A stretch of 64,000 bases of DNA from Pontibacter korlensis (GCF_000973725.1 NZ_CP009621.1:4147001-4211000), one strand, 5' to 3'. Numbered from the stretch's first letter, positions 25,868-34,968 are shown. Numbers and translations: made by a program. Notes: generated by a model not told the origin, from the letters alone.

Positions 25868-26323
25868 ATGCAAGCCATTATTTTTTGTGGAATTCAAGCC
25901 AGCGGGAAATCAACCTATTACCAAAGACATTTCTTTAACAGCCATGTGCGCATAAGTATGGATCTCCTGCGCACTCGTAACCGCGAGCGTCTGTTTCTGG
26001 AGGCTTGCCTGAAAAGCCAGATGAGATTTGTAGTTGACAATACTAACCCGACAAAAAATGATCGTGCAAAATATATCAGCATGGCACAACAGGCAAGGTA
26101 TGAGGTAATAGGCTATTATTTTGAATCAACTTCCAGTGATGCTGTAAAGCGCAACAGCCAGCGCAGCGGGCGTTTTCTAGTACCTCTAAAGGGTATTTAT
26201 GGTACAAACAAGAGGTTAGAGCCACCTGTACTGTCGGAAGGTTTTAGTAAGCTGTATATAGTCCGGCTACTGCCTTCCGGAGAGTATGATGTCAGGCTTG
26301 CAGATGGCAACGAAGACAAATGA
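25868..26323 (+). CDS. P-loop kinase, polynucleotide-kinase-like
   Basis: A 151-residue AAA_33/T4 Pnk-like kinase. The Walker A motif GIQASGKST (about 8-16) is at the N-terminus and a lid-like segment with VVDNTNPTKNDR matches the polynucleotide-kinase family, where this DNTN loop contacts substrate. The start codon lies just after a short AT-rich leader. Family members phosphorylate 5' ends of nucleic acid or small metabolites; substrate cannot be told here. The next gene (alaA) starts 79 bp downstream in the same direction. Confidence 0.85.
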   Translation: MQAIIFCGIQASGKSTYYQRHFFNSHVRISMDLLRTRNRERLFLEACLKSQMRFVVDNTNPTKNDRAKYISMAQQARYEVIGYYFESTSSDAVKRNSQRSGRFLVPLKGIYGTNKRLEPPVLSEGFSKLYIVRLLPSGEYDVRLADGNEDK

Positions 26324-26402
26324 GCGTGCACTCTGTTAAATTAAGTAGTAAACCTTGTACAGGGAATGTGCTACAATGTTATATTCGCTAAATTTTACCT
26401 GT

Positions 26403-27629
26403 ATGATAAAGAGGAGCGAAAGACTGAACAATGTGTCTTATGACCTGTGCGGACCACTGTACGAGCGGGCAAAAGAACTTGAGAAACAGGGACACAAGGT
26501 TACAAAACTGAACATCGGTAACCCGGCACCTTTTGGTTTCCAGGCCCCACATGAGGTGGTGCAGCATGTTATCCGGAACCTAACGCATGCCCAAGGCTAT
26601 TCAGACCATAAGGGGCTTGTGAGTGCCCGCGAGGCCGTAAAGCATCATTATGCAGCAAAGGGTATAAGCAGGATAAGTGCAGATGATATTTTCCTGGGCA
26701 ATGGCCTTAGCGAACTGATTATGCACGCTGTGGAGGCATTGCTAAATGATGGAGATGAGGTGCTGATTCCGTCACCAGATTACCCACTCTGGACAGCTGC
26801 CGTGCGCTTTGCTGGCGGCAAGGCCGTTCATTATACCTGCGACGAAGAGTCTGACTGGAATCCAGATGTACAGGATATCCGAAACAAGCTAACCAGCCGC
26901 ACAAAAGCTCTGGTGCTCATCAACCCAAACAACCCAACGGGTGCGGTATATGCCAAAGAACTGCTGCAGGAGCTGGTACAGTTAGCTGAGGAACATAACC
27001 TGGTTATTTTTTCTGACGAGATCTATGATAAGATCCTGTATGATGATACTGAATTCACCTCTGTAGCAACTCTGTCTGATACTGTGCTCTTTGTAACGTT
27101 CAGCGGTTTATCTAAGAACTACCTGGCTGCCGGTTTCAGGGCGGGCTGGATGCTGGTTAGCGGAGCAAAGCTAAAAGCCAAAGACTATCTTGATGGCTTA
27201 AATACCCTGGCAAGCCTGCGCGTATGCAGCAATGTGCCGGCACAGTTCGCGATTGAGGCAGCCTTAGAGGGACAGCAAAGTATACGTGAACTAACCAAAC
27301 CAACAGGAAGGCTTGGGCAGCAACGGGCAATCTGCTATGAGAAGCTTACAGCCATACCAGGTATCACCTGTGTGAAGCCCAAAGGTGCCTTCTATATGTT
27401 CCCGAAGTTAGATACAGCAAAATTCGACGTAAAAAACGACCAACAGTTCGCGCTTGATCTGCTGTCGGAGCAACATGTGCTGCTAGTGCCCGGCTCAGGC
27501 TTTAATTATCAGCACCAGGATCACTTTAGAGTAGTATACCTCCCGGAGCCAGTAGAACTGAGCGATACGCTTGATAGAGTTCAGGTTTTTCTTCAGACCT
27601 ATCAGCAACTTGAGTTAGAGAAGGCTTGA
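26403..27629 (+). CDS. alaA: Alanine transaminase, AlaA type
   Basis: From the ATG at 26403 the protein has 408 residues and aligns by eye over its whole length with E. coli AlaA (same KLNIGNPAPFGF start and same DEIYDKILYDD block). It is a fold-type I PLP enzyme converting pyruvate and glutamate to alanine and 2-oxoglutarate. The PLP lysine is in SGLSKNYLAAGFRAGW; NPNNPTGAVY supplies the Asn and Thr of the PLP pocket. An upstream ATG at 26355 would add 16 residues of poor coding character. Followed by a very long terminator. Confidence 0.95.
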   Translation: MIKRSERLNNVSYDLCGPLYERAKELEKQGHKVTKLNIGNPAPFGFQAPHEVVQHVIRNLTHAQGYSDHKGLVSAREAVKHHYAAKGISRISADDIFLGNGLSELIMHAVEALLNDGDEVLIPSPDYPLWTAAVRFAGGKAVHYTCDEESDWNPDVQDIRNKLTSRTKALVLINPNNPTGAVYAKELLQELVQLAEEHNLVIFSDEIYDKILYDDTEFTSVATLSDTVLFVTFSGLSKNYLAAGFRAGWMLVSGAKLKAKDYLDGLNTLASLRVCSNVPAQFAIEAALEGQQSIRELTKPTGRLGQQRAICYEKLTAIPGITCVKPKGAFYMFPKLDTAKFDVKNDQQFALDLLSEQHVLLVPGSGFNYQHQDHFRVVYLPEPVELSDTLDRVQVFLQTYQQLELEKA

Positions 27630-27667
27630 GTTGAGGAGTTAGAAGGTTAAGAAGTCAGAAGGTTAGA

Positions 27668-27713
27668 AAATAAGAAAGCCTCAGCAGATACATTTGCTGA
27701 GGCTTTCTTATTT
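27668..27713. terminator. Long perfect-stem terminator
   Basis: A 19-bp perfect stem (core AAGCCTCAGCA / TGCTGAGGCTT) closes on a short loop between convergent alaA and the M2 peptidase remnant. Confidence 0.9.
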
Positions 27714-27753
27714 GAGGATTATTGATAAACTCTGTAACTCCCAAACTCTTTAA

Positions 27754-28431
27754 CTACAAAGTATACTTGCGGCCTTTGTTTTGCTCTTTCAGGTAGTCCA
27801 TTAGCGGCTGGAAGTAATCTACCATGGCTCGGGCACTAAATTCTTCGCCTGTTTTGTCTTTCAGCATCTGGCGCCAATCTGCGGAGGCTCCTGGATACAT
27901 GATGTCACGCAGGAAATTACCTACTTCTTTGCTGCCATAGTAATTGGTTGCGTGCGGGTCCTGCTTCAGAAAATTTTTAGCAATATGGTCGTGCAACTGG
28001 AACAGAATAACGTAGCTCATGGCATAGTCATAGTACTGTGCTGCATCGTCGTATATATGTGTTTTAGTGGCGGCATCCAGGTAGTTCTCGCCACGATCAG
28101 ACGGTGGCACAATGCCTTGGTACTGCTTTTTGAGCTCCCACCAACGCTTGTTCAGCTGGTCTGCCGGTAAGCTCTTCGCATAGAAATCATGCTCCCACTC
28201 ACTCATTACGCCCGAAGAAAAAGGTATGAACACCACATAGTTTAGCGCCTCCTTTAAAAGCGCCTGTACTTCGTCTGTTTGTGTGTTTTTATGGATCAGG
28301 TTGAGCTCAGCCAGGAAAGGCTTTTGCATAGCTGCCAAGCCCATCAATGAGCCAATACCTTCGTGATAAGCACGGTTAGCGCCTCCACGCAGCAGCACAG
28401 GTACATCAGGGTTAGTATAAGTCATGTAGTA
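27754..28431 (-). pseudogene. C-terminal remnant of an M2 (ACE-like) peptidase
   Basis: The readable part is 225 residues (a start at the internal ATG 28425 leaves 223) and corresponds to the last third of an M2-family peptidyl-dipeptidase of roughly 600 residues. Its first residues YYMTYTNPD directly follow the place where HEMGH-type zinc ligands lie in relatives. The third zinc-ligand Glu is retained in GANRAYHEGIGS, and the WWELKKQYQGIVPP block and the DAATKTHIYDD segment are typical. The HExxH motif and all upstream sequence are gone. The border is the right end of the mobile element at 28432. No trace of the lost N-terminus is found beyond the element, so this is a deletion as well as an insertion. 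Confidence 0.9.
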
Positions 28432-28995
28432 TTGACATTCCCACCGCTAAAGCAGGTTGGATTCTTGGGCTACCTGGCTACTGCGACCGTATATCTCCCA
28501 AGCTGAAACGGTCTGCCCGACCGCCTTATTTCTTATATTACTAGCTGCGTTCACATCCCGGTGCAGGGCATGTTTGCTGCAGCAAAGGTAACAGCCGGCA
28601 AGTGCAGGCGGTAGAACATAGGGTAAGATCGAACCCAGTAAAAGTGAAGGAATGCTGCACCACATCCAGGGCGTCTTTGCCCACATCGACGCCCAGGTTC
28701 TGACAGAGTAAATTCTTCATAACTGAAAGGGACTAAAGTGGACAAAAACATTCATCTTCCGGGCCTACACTCACTCATGCCTGCGGATGGGGCAGCCTCT
28801 AGGTACTGTCCAGGCTTTTAAGATGAAGAGAAAGGGAAGGGCTTGCTTGGGGGCGACATCATCAAAGTGTCTAGTGCAAGGGCTTTCTCCTTCCCTTTCT
28901 CTTAGCTTACGTTTAAGAGCTTGATAAAATTGCACATACGCTTATACTGCCAAAGATATGAGTGCCAGGGCTTTCTTTGGCATTTACTCGTAAAT
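28432..28995 (-). mobile_element. 564-bp deletion derivative of the IS110-TnpB unit
   Basis: Read on the minus strand, this matches the outer ends of the unit at 33234-36125. It starts with the same left end (about 28995, ATTTACGAGTAAATGCC), contains the full non-coding left region and the first 19 or so codons of the transposase (ATG 28720), jumps at a GATGTGGT microhomology to the sequence upstream of tnpB (equivalent to about 34842), then jumps again near a GGG to the last 110 bp of tnpB and ends at the same GTCAA. It encodes at best a 58-residue chimera, with no transposase. One strand of it is thus a MITE-like copy with both ends kept. Confidence 0.9.
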
Positions 28996-29008
28996 AAGCA
29001 TTTACCCT

Positions 29009-29053
29009 ATAACACAGAAGGAGGCGCTGTTATAGTGCCTCCTTCTGTGTTAT
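29009..29053 (-). terminator. Terminator of rmuC
   Basis: A 17-bp stem (ATAACACAGAAGGAGGC / GCCTCCTTCTGTGTTAT) lies just outside the left end of the mobile element. Confidence 0.85.
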
Positions 29054-29069
29054 ACCTAGTCAGTTAAAA

Positions 29070-30401
29070 CTATTCCTGTTCAGCCTCTTCAGGTAACTGC
29101 GCTTCCTGCAGTAGGTTCTCATCTATGGTTTTACTTGTTTTGGCTCCTAGCTCACGCAGTATTTCAACACGGCGGATTAAGTTGCCGCGCCCCTCCGTTA
29201 GCTTGTTCATAGCTGCATTATAAGAGCTTTGGCTGTTTTCAAGGTGCTTGCCTACAGTTTTCAAATCGTCTACAAAGCCCACAAACTTGTCGTATAGCTT
29301 ACCGCTTTCCTCGGCTATTTTAAGCACATTGCGCTTCTGGTCTTCCTGTCGCCAAACACCGGCAACAGTGCGCAAGGTAGCCAAAAGGGTAGAGGTAGTT
29401 ACCAGAACAATATTTTTATCAAAGGCATCTGTAAACAGATCGTGATCGTGCTGCACAGCCAGGTTAAAAGCCGGCTCTATCGGAATGTACATCAGCACAA
29501 AATCCGGTGAATTGATGCCATTCAAGCGATGGTAACTTTTACGACCTAGATCGGTATAATGGGTGCGTACAGAATTGATGTGGCTTCTCAGGTATACTTC
29601 CTGCTGGTGCTCGTCTTCGCAGCTGCAGAATGCCTCGTAGGCTACCAAAGACATTTTAGAGTCGATGATAAGGTGCTTGCCCTCTGGCAGCCGCACAATC
29701 ACATCCGGGCGGTATACTTTACTTTCGTCGTTCTGGCGCACTTCTTCGCGCTCGTAATGCACCCCCTTACGCAAACCGGATTTTTCCAGCAGGCTTTCCA
29801 AGAGGTACTCACCCCAGTTACCCTGTGTCTTGCTTTCGCCCTTTAAGGCTTTGGTTAGGTTCACGGCATCCTGGCTCATCTGCTGATTCAGGGACGCAAG
29901 CTGGGTGATCTGCTCTTTCAGGGAGATACTATCCTTAAGGCTCTTCTCATACGTCTGCTCCACCTTGGTTTCAAATTCCTTGATGCGTTCTTTAAGCGGT
30001 GAAAGTATACGCTCCAGGTTCTCAGAAGAAGCCTTGTTGAAGTGCTCAGCATTAGTCATAAGCACCTGGTTTGAGATGCTCTGGAACTGCTGCAGAAATT
30101 TTTCGCGTAGCTGCTCCAGTTCACGCCCTTGCTCCTGCAGGCGAGCTTTCAGGTGCTCGTAGTCTGTTTCTGTTTTAGTAAGGGCATTTGTAAGGTCAAG
30201 CGTTTCTGTTTGTGCTTCCCGCAGCTGTGCCTTTAACTGCTCCAATTCCTGAGCTTTCTGCCTTGCCTGCCCCTCAAGTACCCCTTGCGTAACAGCTGCC
30301 TGATTGGCAACTTGCTGCAGGGCATTTAGTTTCCCCTTCAGCGCCAGGAAGGCAATCACTAATCCTCCCAAAAATGCTGCAATGCCTACAATGATCTCCA
30401 T
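29070..30401 (-). CDS. rmuC: DNA recombination protein RmuC
   Basis: A 443-residue membrane-anchored protein: one N-terminal hydrophobic helix, a long coiled coil (about 25-180, rich in Gln and Glu), then a RmuC nuclease-like domain (about 190-400) whose KVYRPDVIVRLPEGKHLIIDSK segment resembles the PD-(D/E)xK core. RmuC suppresses inversions and rearrangements at short inverted repeats in E. coli. That this gene lies between two inverted mobile-element copies is notable but probably coincidental. Transcribed leftward and terminated at 29009-29053. Confidence 0.93.
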   Translation of the reverse strand: MEIIVGIAAFLGGLVIAFLALKGKLNALQQVANQAAVTQGVLEGQARQKAQELEQLKAQLREAQTETLDLTNALTKTETDYEHLKARLQEQGRELEQLREKFLQQFQSISNQVLMTNAEHFNKASSENLERILSPLKERIKEFETKVEQTYEKSLKDSISLKEQITQLASLNQQMSQDAVNLTKALKGESKTQGNWGEYLLESLLEKSGLRKGVHYEREEVRQNDESKVYRPDVIVRLPEGKHLIIDSKMSLVAYEAFCSCEDEHQQEVYLRSHINSVRTHYTDLGRKSYHRLNGINSPDFVLMYIPIEPAFNLAVQHDHDLFTDAFDKNIVLVTTSTLLATLRTVAGVWRQEDQKRNVLKIAEESGKLYDKFVGFVDDLKTVGKHLENSQSSYNAAMNKLTEGRGNLIRRVEILRELGAKTSKTIDENLLQEAQLPEEAEQE

Positions 30402-30481
30402 AGGAGTAAAGGTAAAGTTTTTTAGTATGGCAGCAAACGTATTTGCTAATGAAATTAGTTTTTTCAGCTATACGCTAAAAT

Positions 30482-30517
30482 AAAGCCGCCATACTGGCAA
30501 AAGGTATGGCGGCTTTT
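30482..30517 (-). terminator. Terminator of dbpA
   Basis: A 12-bp stem (AAAGCCGCCATA / TATGGCGGCTTT) with a T-rich tail on the minus strand. Confidence 0.8.
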
Positions 30518-30558
30518 AGTGTTTCGCAACAGCACATCTTTGGTATTTGCAGCAAGGC

Positions 30559-31935
30559 CTATCGCACAAAACTGACTTTATACTTTCTTCCTTTTATCTT
30601 AGCCTCATTCAGCTTGCGTACAGTTTGATTGGCAAACTCTTCTGGTATGGCTACAAAGCTATGCCGGTCCTGAATCTCAATCTTGCCTATTGCGGAAGCC
30701 TTCAGACCGACTTCCGCAATCAGTACACCTACAATATCCCGTGGACTTAATTTATCTTTTCGGCCTCCACTTATGTGCAATGTTGTGAACGTTGGTGTAT
30801 AGGAGCTGGCCGAGGTATCAGCTGCTGTAAGTCTATTCAACTCAAGCCATTCATTTACCTGAACATCAGGCCACTGCTCTAGTTTACTAACTTCTCTGGC
30901 ACTTAGAAGAGAATAAACTGTTCCAGATTTACCTGCCCGTCCGGTTCTGCCGCTTCGGTGCAGGTAGGCATCCTCATGTTGCGGTAGCTCATAATGAACG
31001 ATCTGTTGTAGCACGTCGATGTCTAGTCCGCGGGCTGCAAGATCTGTGGCTACCAATACGGCAACTGTGCCATTACGGAAAAGCGTCATCGTTTTGTCCC
31101 GCTCCCGCTGATCAAGCTTGCCATGTAGAGCCCTGGCAGCAAAGCCCTGCTCTTGCAGTTGTTGTGCCACTTCTTCTGTAGTAAGGCGCGCATTCACAAA
31201 GACTACTGTTCCGGCAGAGTCTATACTTTGTAAGAGTCGTACCAGCGCCTTAGGCTTTTCCGGCTCCTGTACCTTTATGCCATAGTAAGTTATTCGCTCT
31301 GGCACGGCAGCTGCGGTAGCCTGCACAAACCTGGGGTCTTGCAACGAGTCTGCAATCAACTGCTTTACATCTTCTTCCATAGTGGCAGAGAAAAGTATCG
31401 TTTGCCGCTTGCCGGGAAGAGCTTTCATGACTTTATCCAGTTCCTCTTCAAATCCCATCTCCAACAGCTTGTCTGCCTCATCCAGCACAATCTTAGTGGT
31501 TTTGCTAAGGTTTAAGGCCTTACGGCCGAGGTGATCGGTTAAACGCCCAGGTGTGCCTATAAGCACCTGTGGGGGATGCTCTAATGAAGCTTCTTCTACT
31601 TTGTAAGAATGGCCACCGTAAAATGCACTTATCTTCAGGTTTGGTATATACCGAGCGTATTGTTTCAGTTCCTGCCTTACCTGCACTGCCAGTTCCCGTG
31701 TGGGTACCACTACCAAAGCCTGCACCTGCTGCAGATTAGGATCTACACCTTGTAAGAGAGGTAAACCAAAGGCTGCTGTTTTACCACTGCCTGTTTCTGC
31801 CTGCCCAGCAACATCAGCGCCCTGCAGTAACAGGGGAATTGCCTGCTCCTGAATAGGAGTTGGCGAAGAATATTGCAGTGCCTCCAGCGCCTGAAGCAGG
31901 GCTTGATTAAGTTTTAATTGCTGAAAAGTAGCCAT
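30559..31935 (-). CDS. dbpA: DEAD-box RNA helicase DbpA
   Basis: From ATG 31935 (a -7 element lies just upstream of it) the protein has 458 residues. Helicase motifs are all present: Q motif region, AETGSGKT (I), VPTRELA (Ia), DEAD (II), SAT (III) and HRSGRTGR (VI). The C-terminal domain (about 385-458) with LHISGGRKDKLSPRDIVGVL is the DbpA RNA-binding domain, which recognises helix 92 of 23S rRNA. DbpA aids large-subunit ribosome assembly. The longer frame from 31995 begins outside the transcript. Confidence 0.95.
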   Translation of the reverse strand: MATFQQLKLNQALLQALEALQYSSPTPIQEQAIPLLLQGADVAGQAETGSGKTAAFGLPLLQGVDPNLQQVQALVVVPTRELAVQVRQELKQYARYIPNLKISAFYGGHSYKVEEASLEHPPQVLIGTPGRLTDHLGRKALNLSKTTKIVLDEADKLLEMGFEEELDKVMKALPGKRQTILFSATMEEDVKQLIADSLQDPRFVQATAAAVPERITYYGIKVQEPEKPKALVRLLQSIDSAGTVVFVNARLTTEEVAQQLQEQGFAARALHGKLDQRERDKTMTLFRNGTVAVLVATDLAARGLDIDVLQQIVHYELPQHEDAYLHRSGRTGRAGKSGTVYSLLSAREVSKLEQWPDVQVNEWLELNRLTAADTSASSYTPTFTTLHISGGRKDKLSPRDIVGVLIAEVGLKASAIGKIEIQDRHSFVAIPEEFANQTVRKLNEAKIKGRKYKVSFVR

Positions 31936-31956
31936 GGTATGTTTGTACGTATGCTG

Positions 31957-31964
31957 CAAAGGTA
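31957..31964 (-). promoter_or_regulatory. -7 promoter element on the minus strand
   Basis: Read as TACCTTTG on the minus strand, 22 nt before ATG 31935. It fixes the dbpA start. Confidence 0.55.
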
Positions 31965-32063
31965 CGGCAATTCTTCTAGTATCAGGCTTTACCAAGGCTG
32001 CCCATGTATAGATAAACCTTAATTCTATAAAACTTAAACAGGCGCAACATCAGTAGTAAGAGT

Positions 32064-33173
32064 ATGGAGAACAAGTACAGTAAGCTGCAGCATTACACGC
32101 TGGTGCTTCTTTTCGGTATTTTGTTGGTATTTGTATTGGTAGAGGCAAGGGAGTTTTTGTATCCTGTCTTTATGGCTATACTTTTTTCTTACCTGCTTTA
32201 CCCTGTGGAGAATATGCTGGAAGGGTGGGGCCTGCCACGTATCCTGGCAAACTTTATAATTGTAATAGCAGCTATGGCGCTGTTTGTTGGGGCGCTTATA
32301 CTGCTCTACAAGCAGCTGACTTCATTTATGGGAGACTTTCCGAGCCTACAGGAGGAGGCTATGAAAAACCTGGACCGCCTACAACATAGTATTGATGAAC
32401 ACTTTGGATCTACCAGCCCGGATAATGAGCACTGGTTGCAGATGCAGGTAAGCAATGCCTTAGAGTTCAGTGGCAATTTTCTTCGTGATATCTTAATGGC
32501 AACAACTGGTACTGTAGCGAAAATTGGTTTGATGCCGGTATACATCTTCCTGATACTCTATTACCGAAACAAATTTGAGAACTTTATTTACCGCCAGTTG
32601 CCACCTGCCAGACACCCTAGGGCAAAGCAGATAATCGATGAAATTTCCAATGTTACCAAGCATTACATGGCTGGAGTGGTGATCGTCATCCTTATACTTT
32701 GTGTGCTCAACTCAACAGGCTTGTATCTGATAGGAGTGGAGTACGCTTTGCTCCTGGGTATCATTTCTGCGTTCATCAACTTTATACCATACTTTGGTAC
32801 ACTTATCGGTGGTGCAGTGCCCCTGCTTTATACGCTAATGGTGCAGGGCGACCCAAATAAAGCACTCATGGTACTGATCTTTTTTCTGGCTGTGCAGTTT
32901 ACAGAAAACAACATCCTCACGCCGAACATCACCGGGAGCAAGGTAAATATAAACCCGCTTTTCACCATCTTGAGCATTATTGTTGGCGGAATGATTTGGG
33001 GACTACCAGGCATGTTTCTAGCAGTCCCATATTTGGGTATGTTTAAGGTGTACTGCAACTACAATGAAAGCCTTTCTGGTTGGTCGTACATGCTGGGTAC
33101 AGAAGGCACTGAGGAGCACGCACTGACCTTAGGCAAGATTAAACGCGCATTAGGGTTAGGTAAAGAAAACTAA
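32064..33173 (+). CDS. AI-2E-family permease (PerM/YdiK-like)
   Basis: A 369-residue polytopic membrane protein with about seven or eight helices and a short cytoplasmic tail. The family's large periplasmic loop (about 90-150) and the late motif with FINFIPYFGTLIGG and GGMIWGLPGMFLAVP are diagnostic of UPF0118/AI-2E transporters. Members export autoinducers, sodium or unknown solutes; substrate here is unknown. It is the last intact gene before the large mobile unit, which begins 60 bp after its stop, so the insertion did not damage it. Confidence 0.92.
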   Translation: MENKYSKLQHYTLVLLFGILLVFVLVEAREFLYPVFMAILFSYLLYPVENMLEGWGLPRILANFIIVIAAMALFVGALILLYKQLTSFMGDFPSLQEEAMKNLDRLQHSIDEHFGSTSPDNEHWLQMQVSNALEFSGNFLRDILMATTGTVAKIGLMPVYIFLILYYRNKFENFIYRQLPPARHPRAKQIIDEISNVTKHYMAGVVIVILILCVLNSTGLYLIGVEYALLLGIISAFINFIPYFGTLIGGAVPLLYTLMVQGDPNKALMVLIFFLAVQFTENNILTPNITGSKVNINPLFTILSIIVGGMIWGLPGMFLAVPYLGMFKVYCNYNESLSGWSYMLGTEGTEEHALTLGKIKRALGLGKEN

Positions 33174-33233
33174 GAGGATGCTCCCTTCTAATACTACTCT
33201 TCGTACTAGTGTGTTTCATCTATACTTTTGAGA

Positions 33234-33522
33234 ATTTACGAGTAAATGCCAAAGAAAGCCCTCGCACTCATATCTTTGGCAGTATAAGCGTAAGTTCAAT
33301 TTTATCAGGCTCTTAAACGTAAGCTAACAGAAAGGGAAGGAGAAAGCCCTTGCACTAGACACTTTGATGATGTCGCCCCCAAGGAATCCCTTCCCTTTCT
33401 CTTCTTCTTAAAAGCCTGGACAGTACCTAGAGGCTGCCCCATCCGCAGGCATGACCTCGTATCAGACGTGAGTGTAGGCCCGGAAGATGAATGTTTTTTG
33501 TCCACTTTAGTCCCTTTCAGCT
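33234..33522 (+). ncRNA. Candidate bridge RNA region of the IS110 element
   Basis: This long non-coding left end precedes the transposase, which is where IS110-group elements encode the bridge RNA that pairs with target and donor DNA. A 12-bp perfect inverted repeat (AGAAAGGGAAGG at 33329-33340 and its complement at 33389-33400) could form a large stem-loop. Most of this region is conserved in the 564-bp copy, with differences concentrated in the loop (around 33382) and a 13-bp insertion at about 33452-33465. Function inferred from position; no covariance search was possible. Confidence 0.35.
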
Positions 33523-34734
33523 ATGAAGAATTTACTCTGTCAGAACCTGGGCGTCGATGTGAGCAAAGACGCCCTGGAGGTGGTCCTCTCCACCCTGGAC
33601 ATGGAGCGGCGGGTGAAGGTGAAAGCCTCCCGAAAATTCACCAACACCCCCACAGGCTTCAAGCAGCTGCAGCGCTGGCTGGAGGGCAAGCGCGCAGCGG
33701 ACGTGGAGCTGCGCCTGCTCATGGAGGCCACGGGCGTGTACTACGAGCAGCTGGCCTGGTTCCTCTACCACGAGGGCTACCAGGTCTCGGTGGTGCTGCC
33801 CACCAAGGCCAAGCGCTACCTGCAGGCCCTGGGAAACAAGAGCAAGAACGACAGGATCGATGCCAGGGGCCTGGCGCAGATGGGCCTGGAGCAGCTCCTG
33901 GAGCTCTGGCAGCCCTTGTCGAAAAACATCTACCGGCTGCGCCTGCTGACCCGCCAGCTGGAGGACTTCTCCAACCAGCGCACCGTGTGCCTGAACCAGC
34001 TCCATGCCCTGCATCACGGTGCGCTGGTGGTCAAGCAGGTGGAGCGAAACCTCCAGAAGCTGGTCGGCACCCTGGACAAGAGCCTCCAGGAGCTGGAGGA
34101 GGCTATTGGGGAGCTGCTCTACCAGGATCCGCTGCTGGCTGAGCGGGTGGAGAAGATGCGCTCGGTCAAGGGGGTGGGGCTCAAGACGGTGGCCGTGCTC
34201 CTGGCCGAGACCAACGGCTTTGCCACCTTCGAGCGGCAGGGCCAGCTGGTCAGCTACGCCGGCTATGACGTGGTGGAGCACCAGTCGGGCCAGCGCTCGG
34301 GCAGAAGCAGAATATCAAAGAAAGGCAACGCCCACATCCGGCGGGCCATGCACCTGCCGGCCTTTACAGTAGTACGTTATAAAGAGCCTGTCTTTACTGC
34401 CCTCTACGAGCGGCTCGTGAAAAGGGGCAAGACCAAGATGCAGGCGTATGTGGCCGTGCAGCGCAAGCTGCTGATCCTGCTCTGGACGCTGTGGCGCAAG
34501 AATGAAGCCTATGATCCACGTTATGGGCAGCAGCCAGCGGAACCCAAAAATAACATCCAAATCCAGGAGGCCGGAGCCTCTCTTTCAGGTGTCAGCGCAG
34601 CTGACAAAGACGCAATAACGCAGGAAACGCAGCCAGAAACAGCAGAAAAAGAAATAGCCCCAGCTCAGGCCAGGGCTACGCAAGATGAACTTCCAGTACC
34701 AGTCGGCCCGGGAGCTCTCTTTCAGGTAGAGTGA
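33523..34734 (+). CDS. IS110-family transposase (DEDD recombinase)
   Basis: A full-length 403-residue transposase. The N-terminal RuvC-like DEDD domain has Asp12 (GVDVSKDAL), Glu68 (MEATGVYYEQ), and Asp110/Asp113 (KNDRIDARGLA). A coiled coil (about 165-205) and the Tnp_20 domain follow, with helix-hairpin-helix SVKGVGLKTVAVLL and the serine-bearing block HQSGQRSGRSRISKKGN typical of the second catalytic site. The protein runs about 60 residues longer than usual in a Glu/Gln-rich tail. IS110 enzymes use a bridge RNA to join target and donor sites and leave no terminal repeats. G+C content is distinctly higher than in its neighbours. Confidence 0.93.
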   Translation: MKNLLCQNLGVDVSKDALEVVLSTLDMERRVKVKASRKFTNTPTGFKQLQRWLEGKRAADVELRLLMEATGVYYEQLAWFLYHEGYQVSVVLPTKAKRYLQALGNKSKNDRIDARGLAQMGLEQLLELWQPLSKNIYRLRLLTRQLEDFSNQRTVCLNQLHALHHGALVVKQVERNLQKLVGTLDKSLQELEEAIGELLYQDPLLAERVEKMRSVKGVGLKTVAVLLAETNGFATFERQGQLVSYAGYDVVEHQSGQRSGRSRISKKGNAHIRRAMHLPAFTVVRYKEPVFTALYERLVKRGKTKMQAYVAVQRKLLILLWTLWRKNEAYDPRYGQQPAEPKNNIQIQEAGASLSGVSAADKDAITQETQPETAEKEIAPAQARATQDELPVPVGPGALFQVE

Positions 34735-34968
34735 AGATAAGAAACAAATAAGAAAAATGCAACCAAAATCCTTGACTTTGAAGACAGTACCTTGGGGCTT
34801 TAGCCAAGGGATGAATTTGGTTTTCTTTTTGAACCACTCGATGTGGTGCAGCATCCCTTCACTTTTGCTGGGTTCGATTTTACCCTATGTTCTACCGCCT
34901 GCACTTGCCGGCTGTTACCTTTGCTGCAGCAAACATGCCCTGCACCGGGCAAGGCGCCAAAAGCAGCC

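Noticed and set aside
27754..28425. A functional short M2-like protein starting at 28425.
   Set aside because: The HExxH zinc motif is missing and the start sits at a mobile-element border.
28447..28686. A 79-codon open frame on the minus strand that joins the pre-tnpB spacer to the end of TnpB.
   Set aside because: It is a chimera produced by the deletions in the 564-bp element. CYLCCSKHALHRDVNAA looks like a zinc ribbon, but the CxxC part comes from non-TnpB spacer sequence.
33532..34281. A 249-codon open frame on the minus strand within the transposase, and others on the plus strand at 33468-34142 and 34004-34372.
   Set aside because: These are shadows created by the G+C-rich codons of the transposase; they are rich in Leu, Gln, His or Arg/Trp without any domain pattern, while the DEDD motifs are in the main frame.
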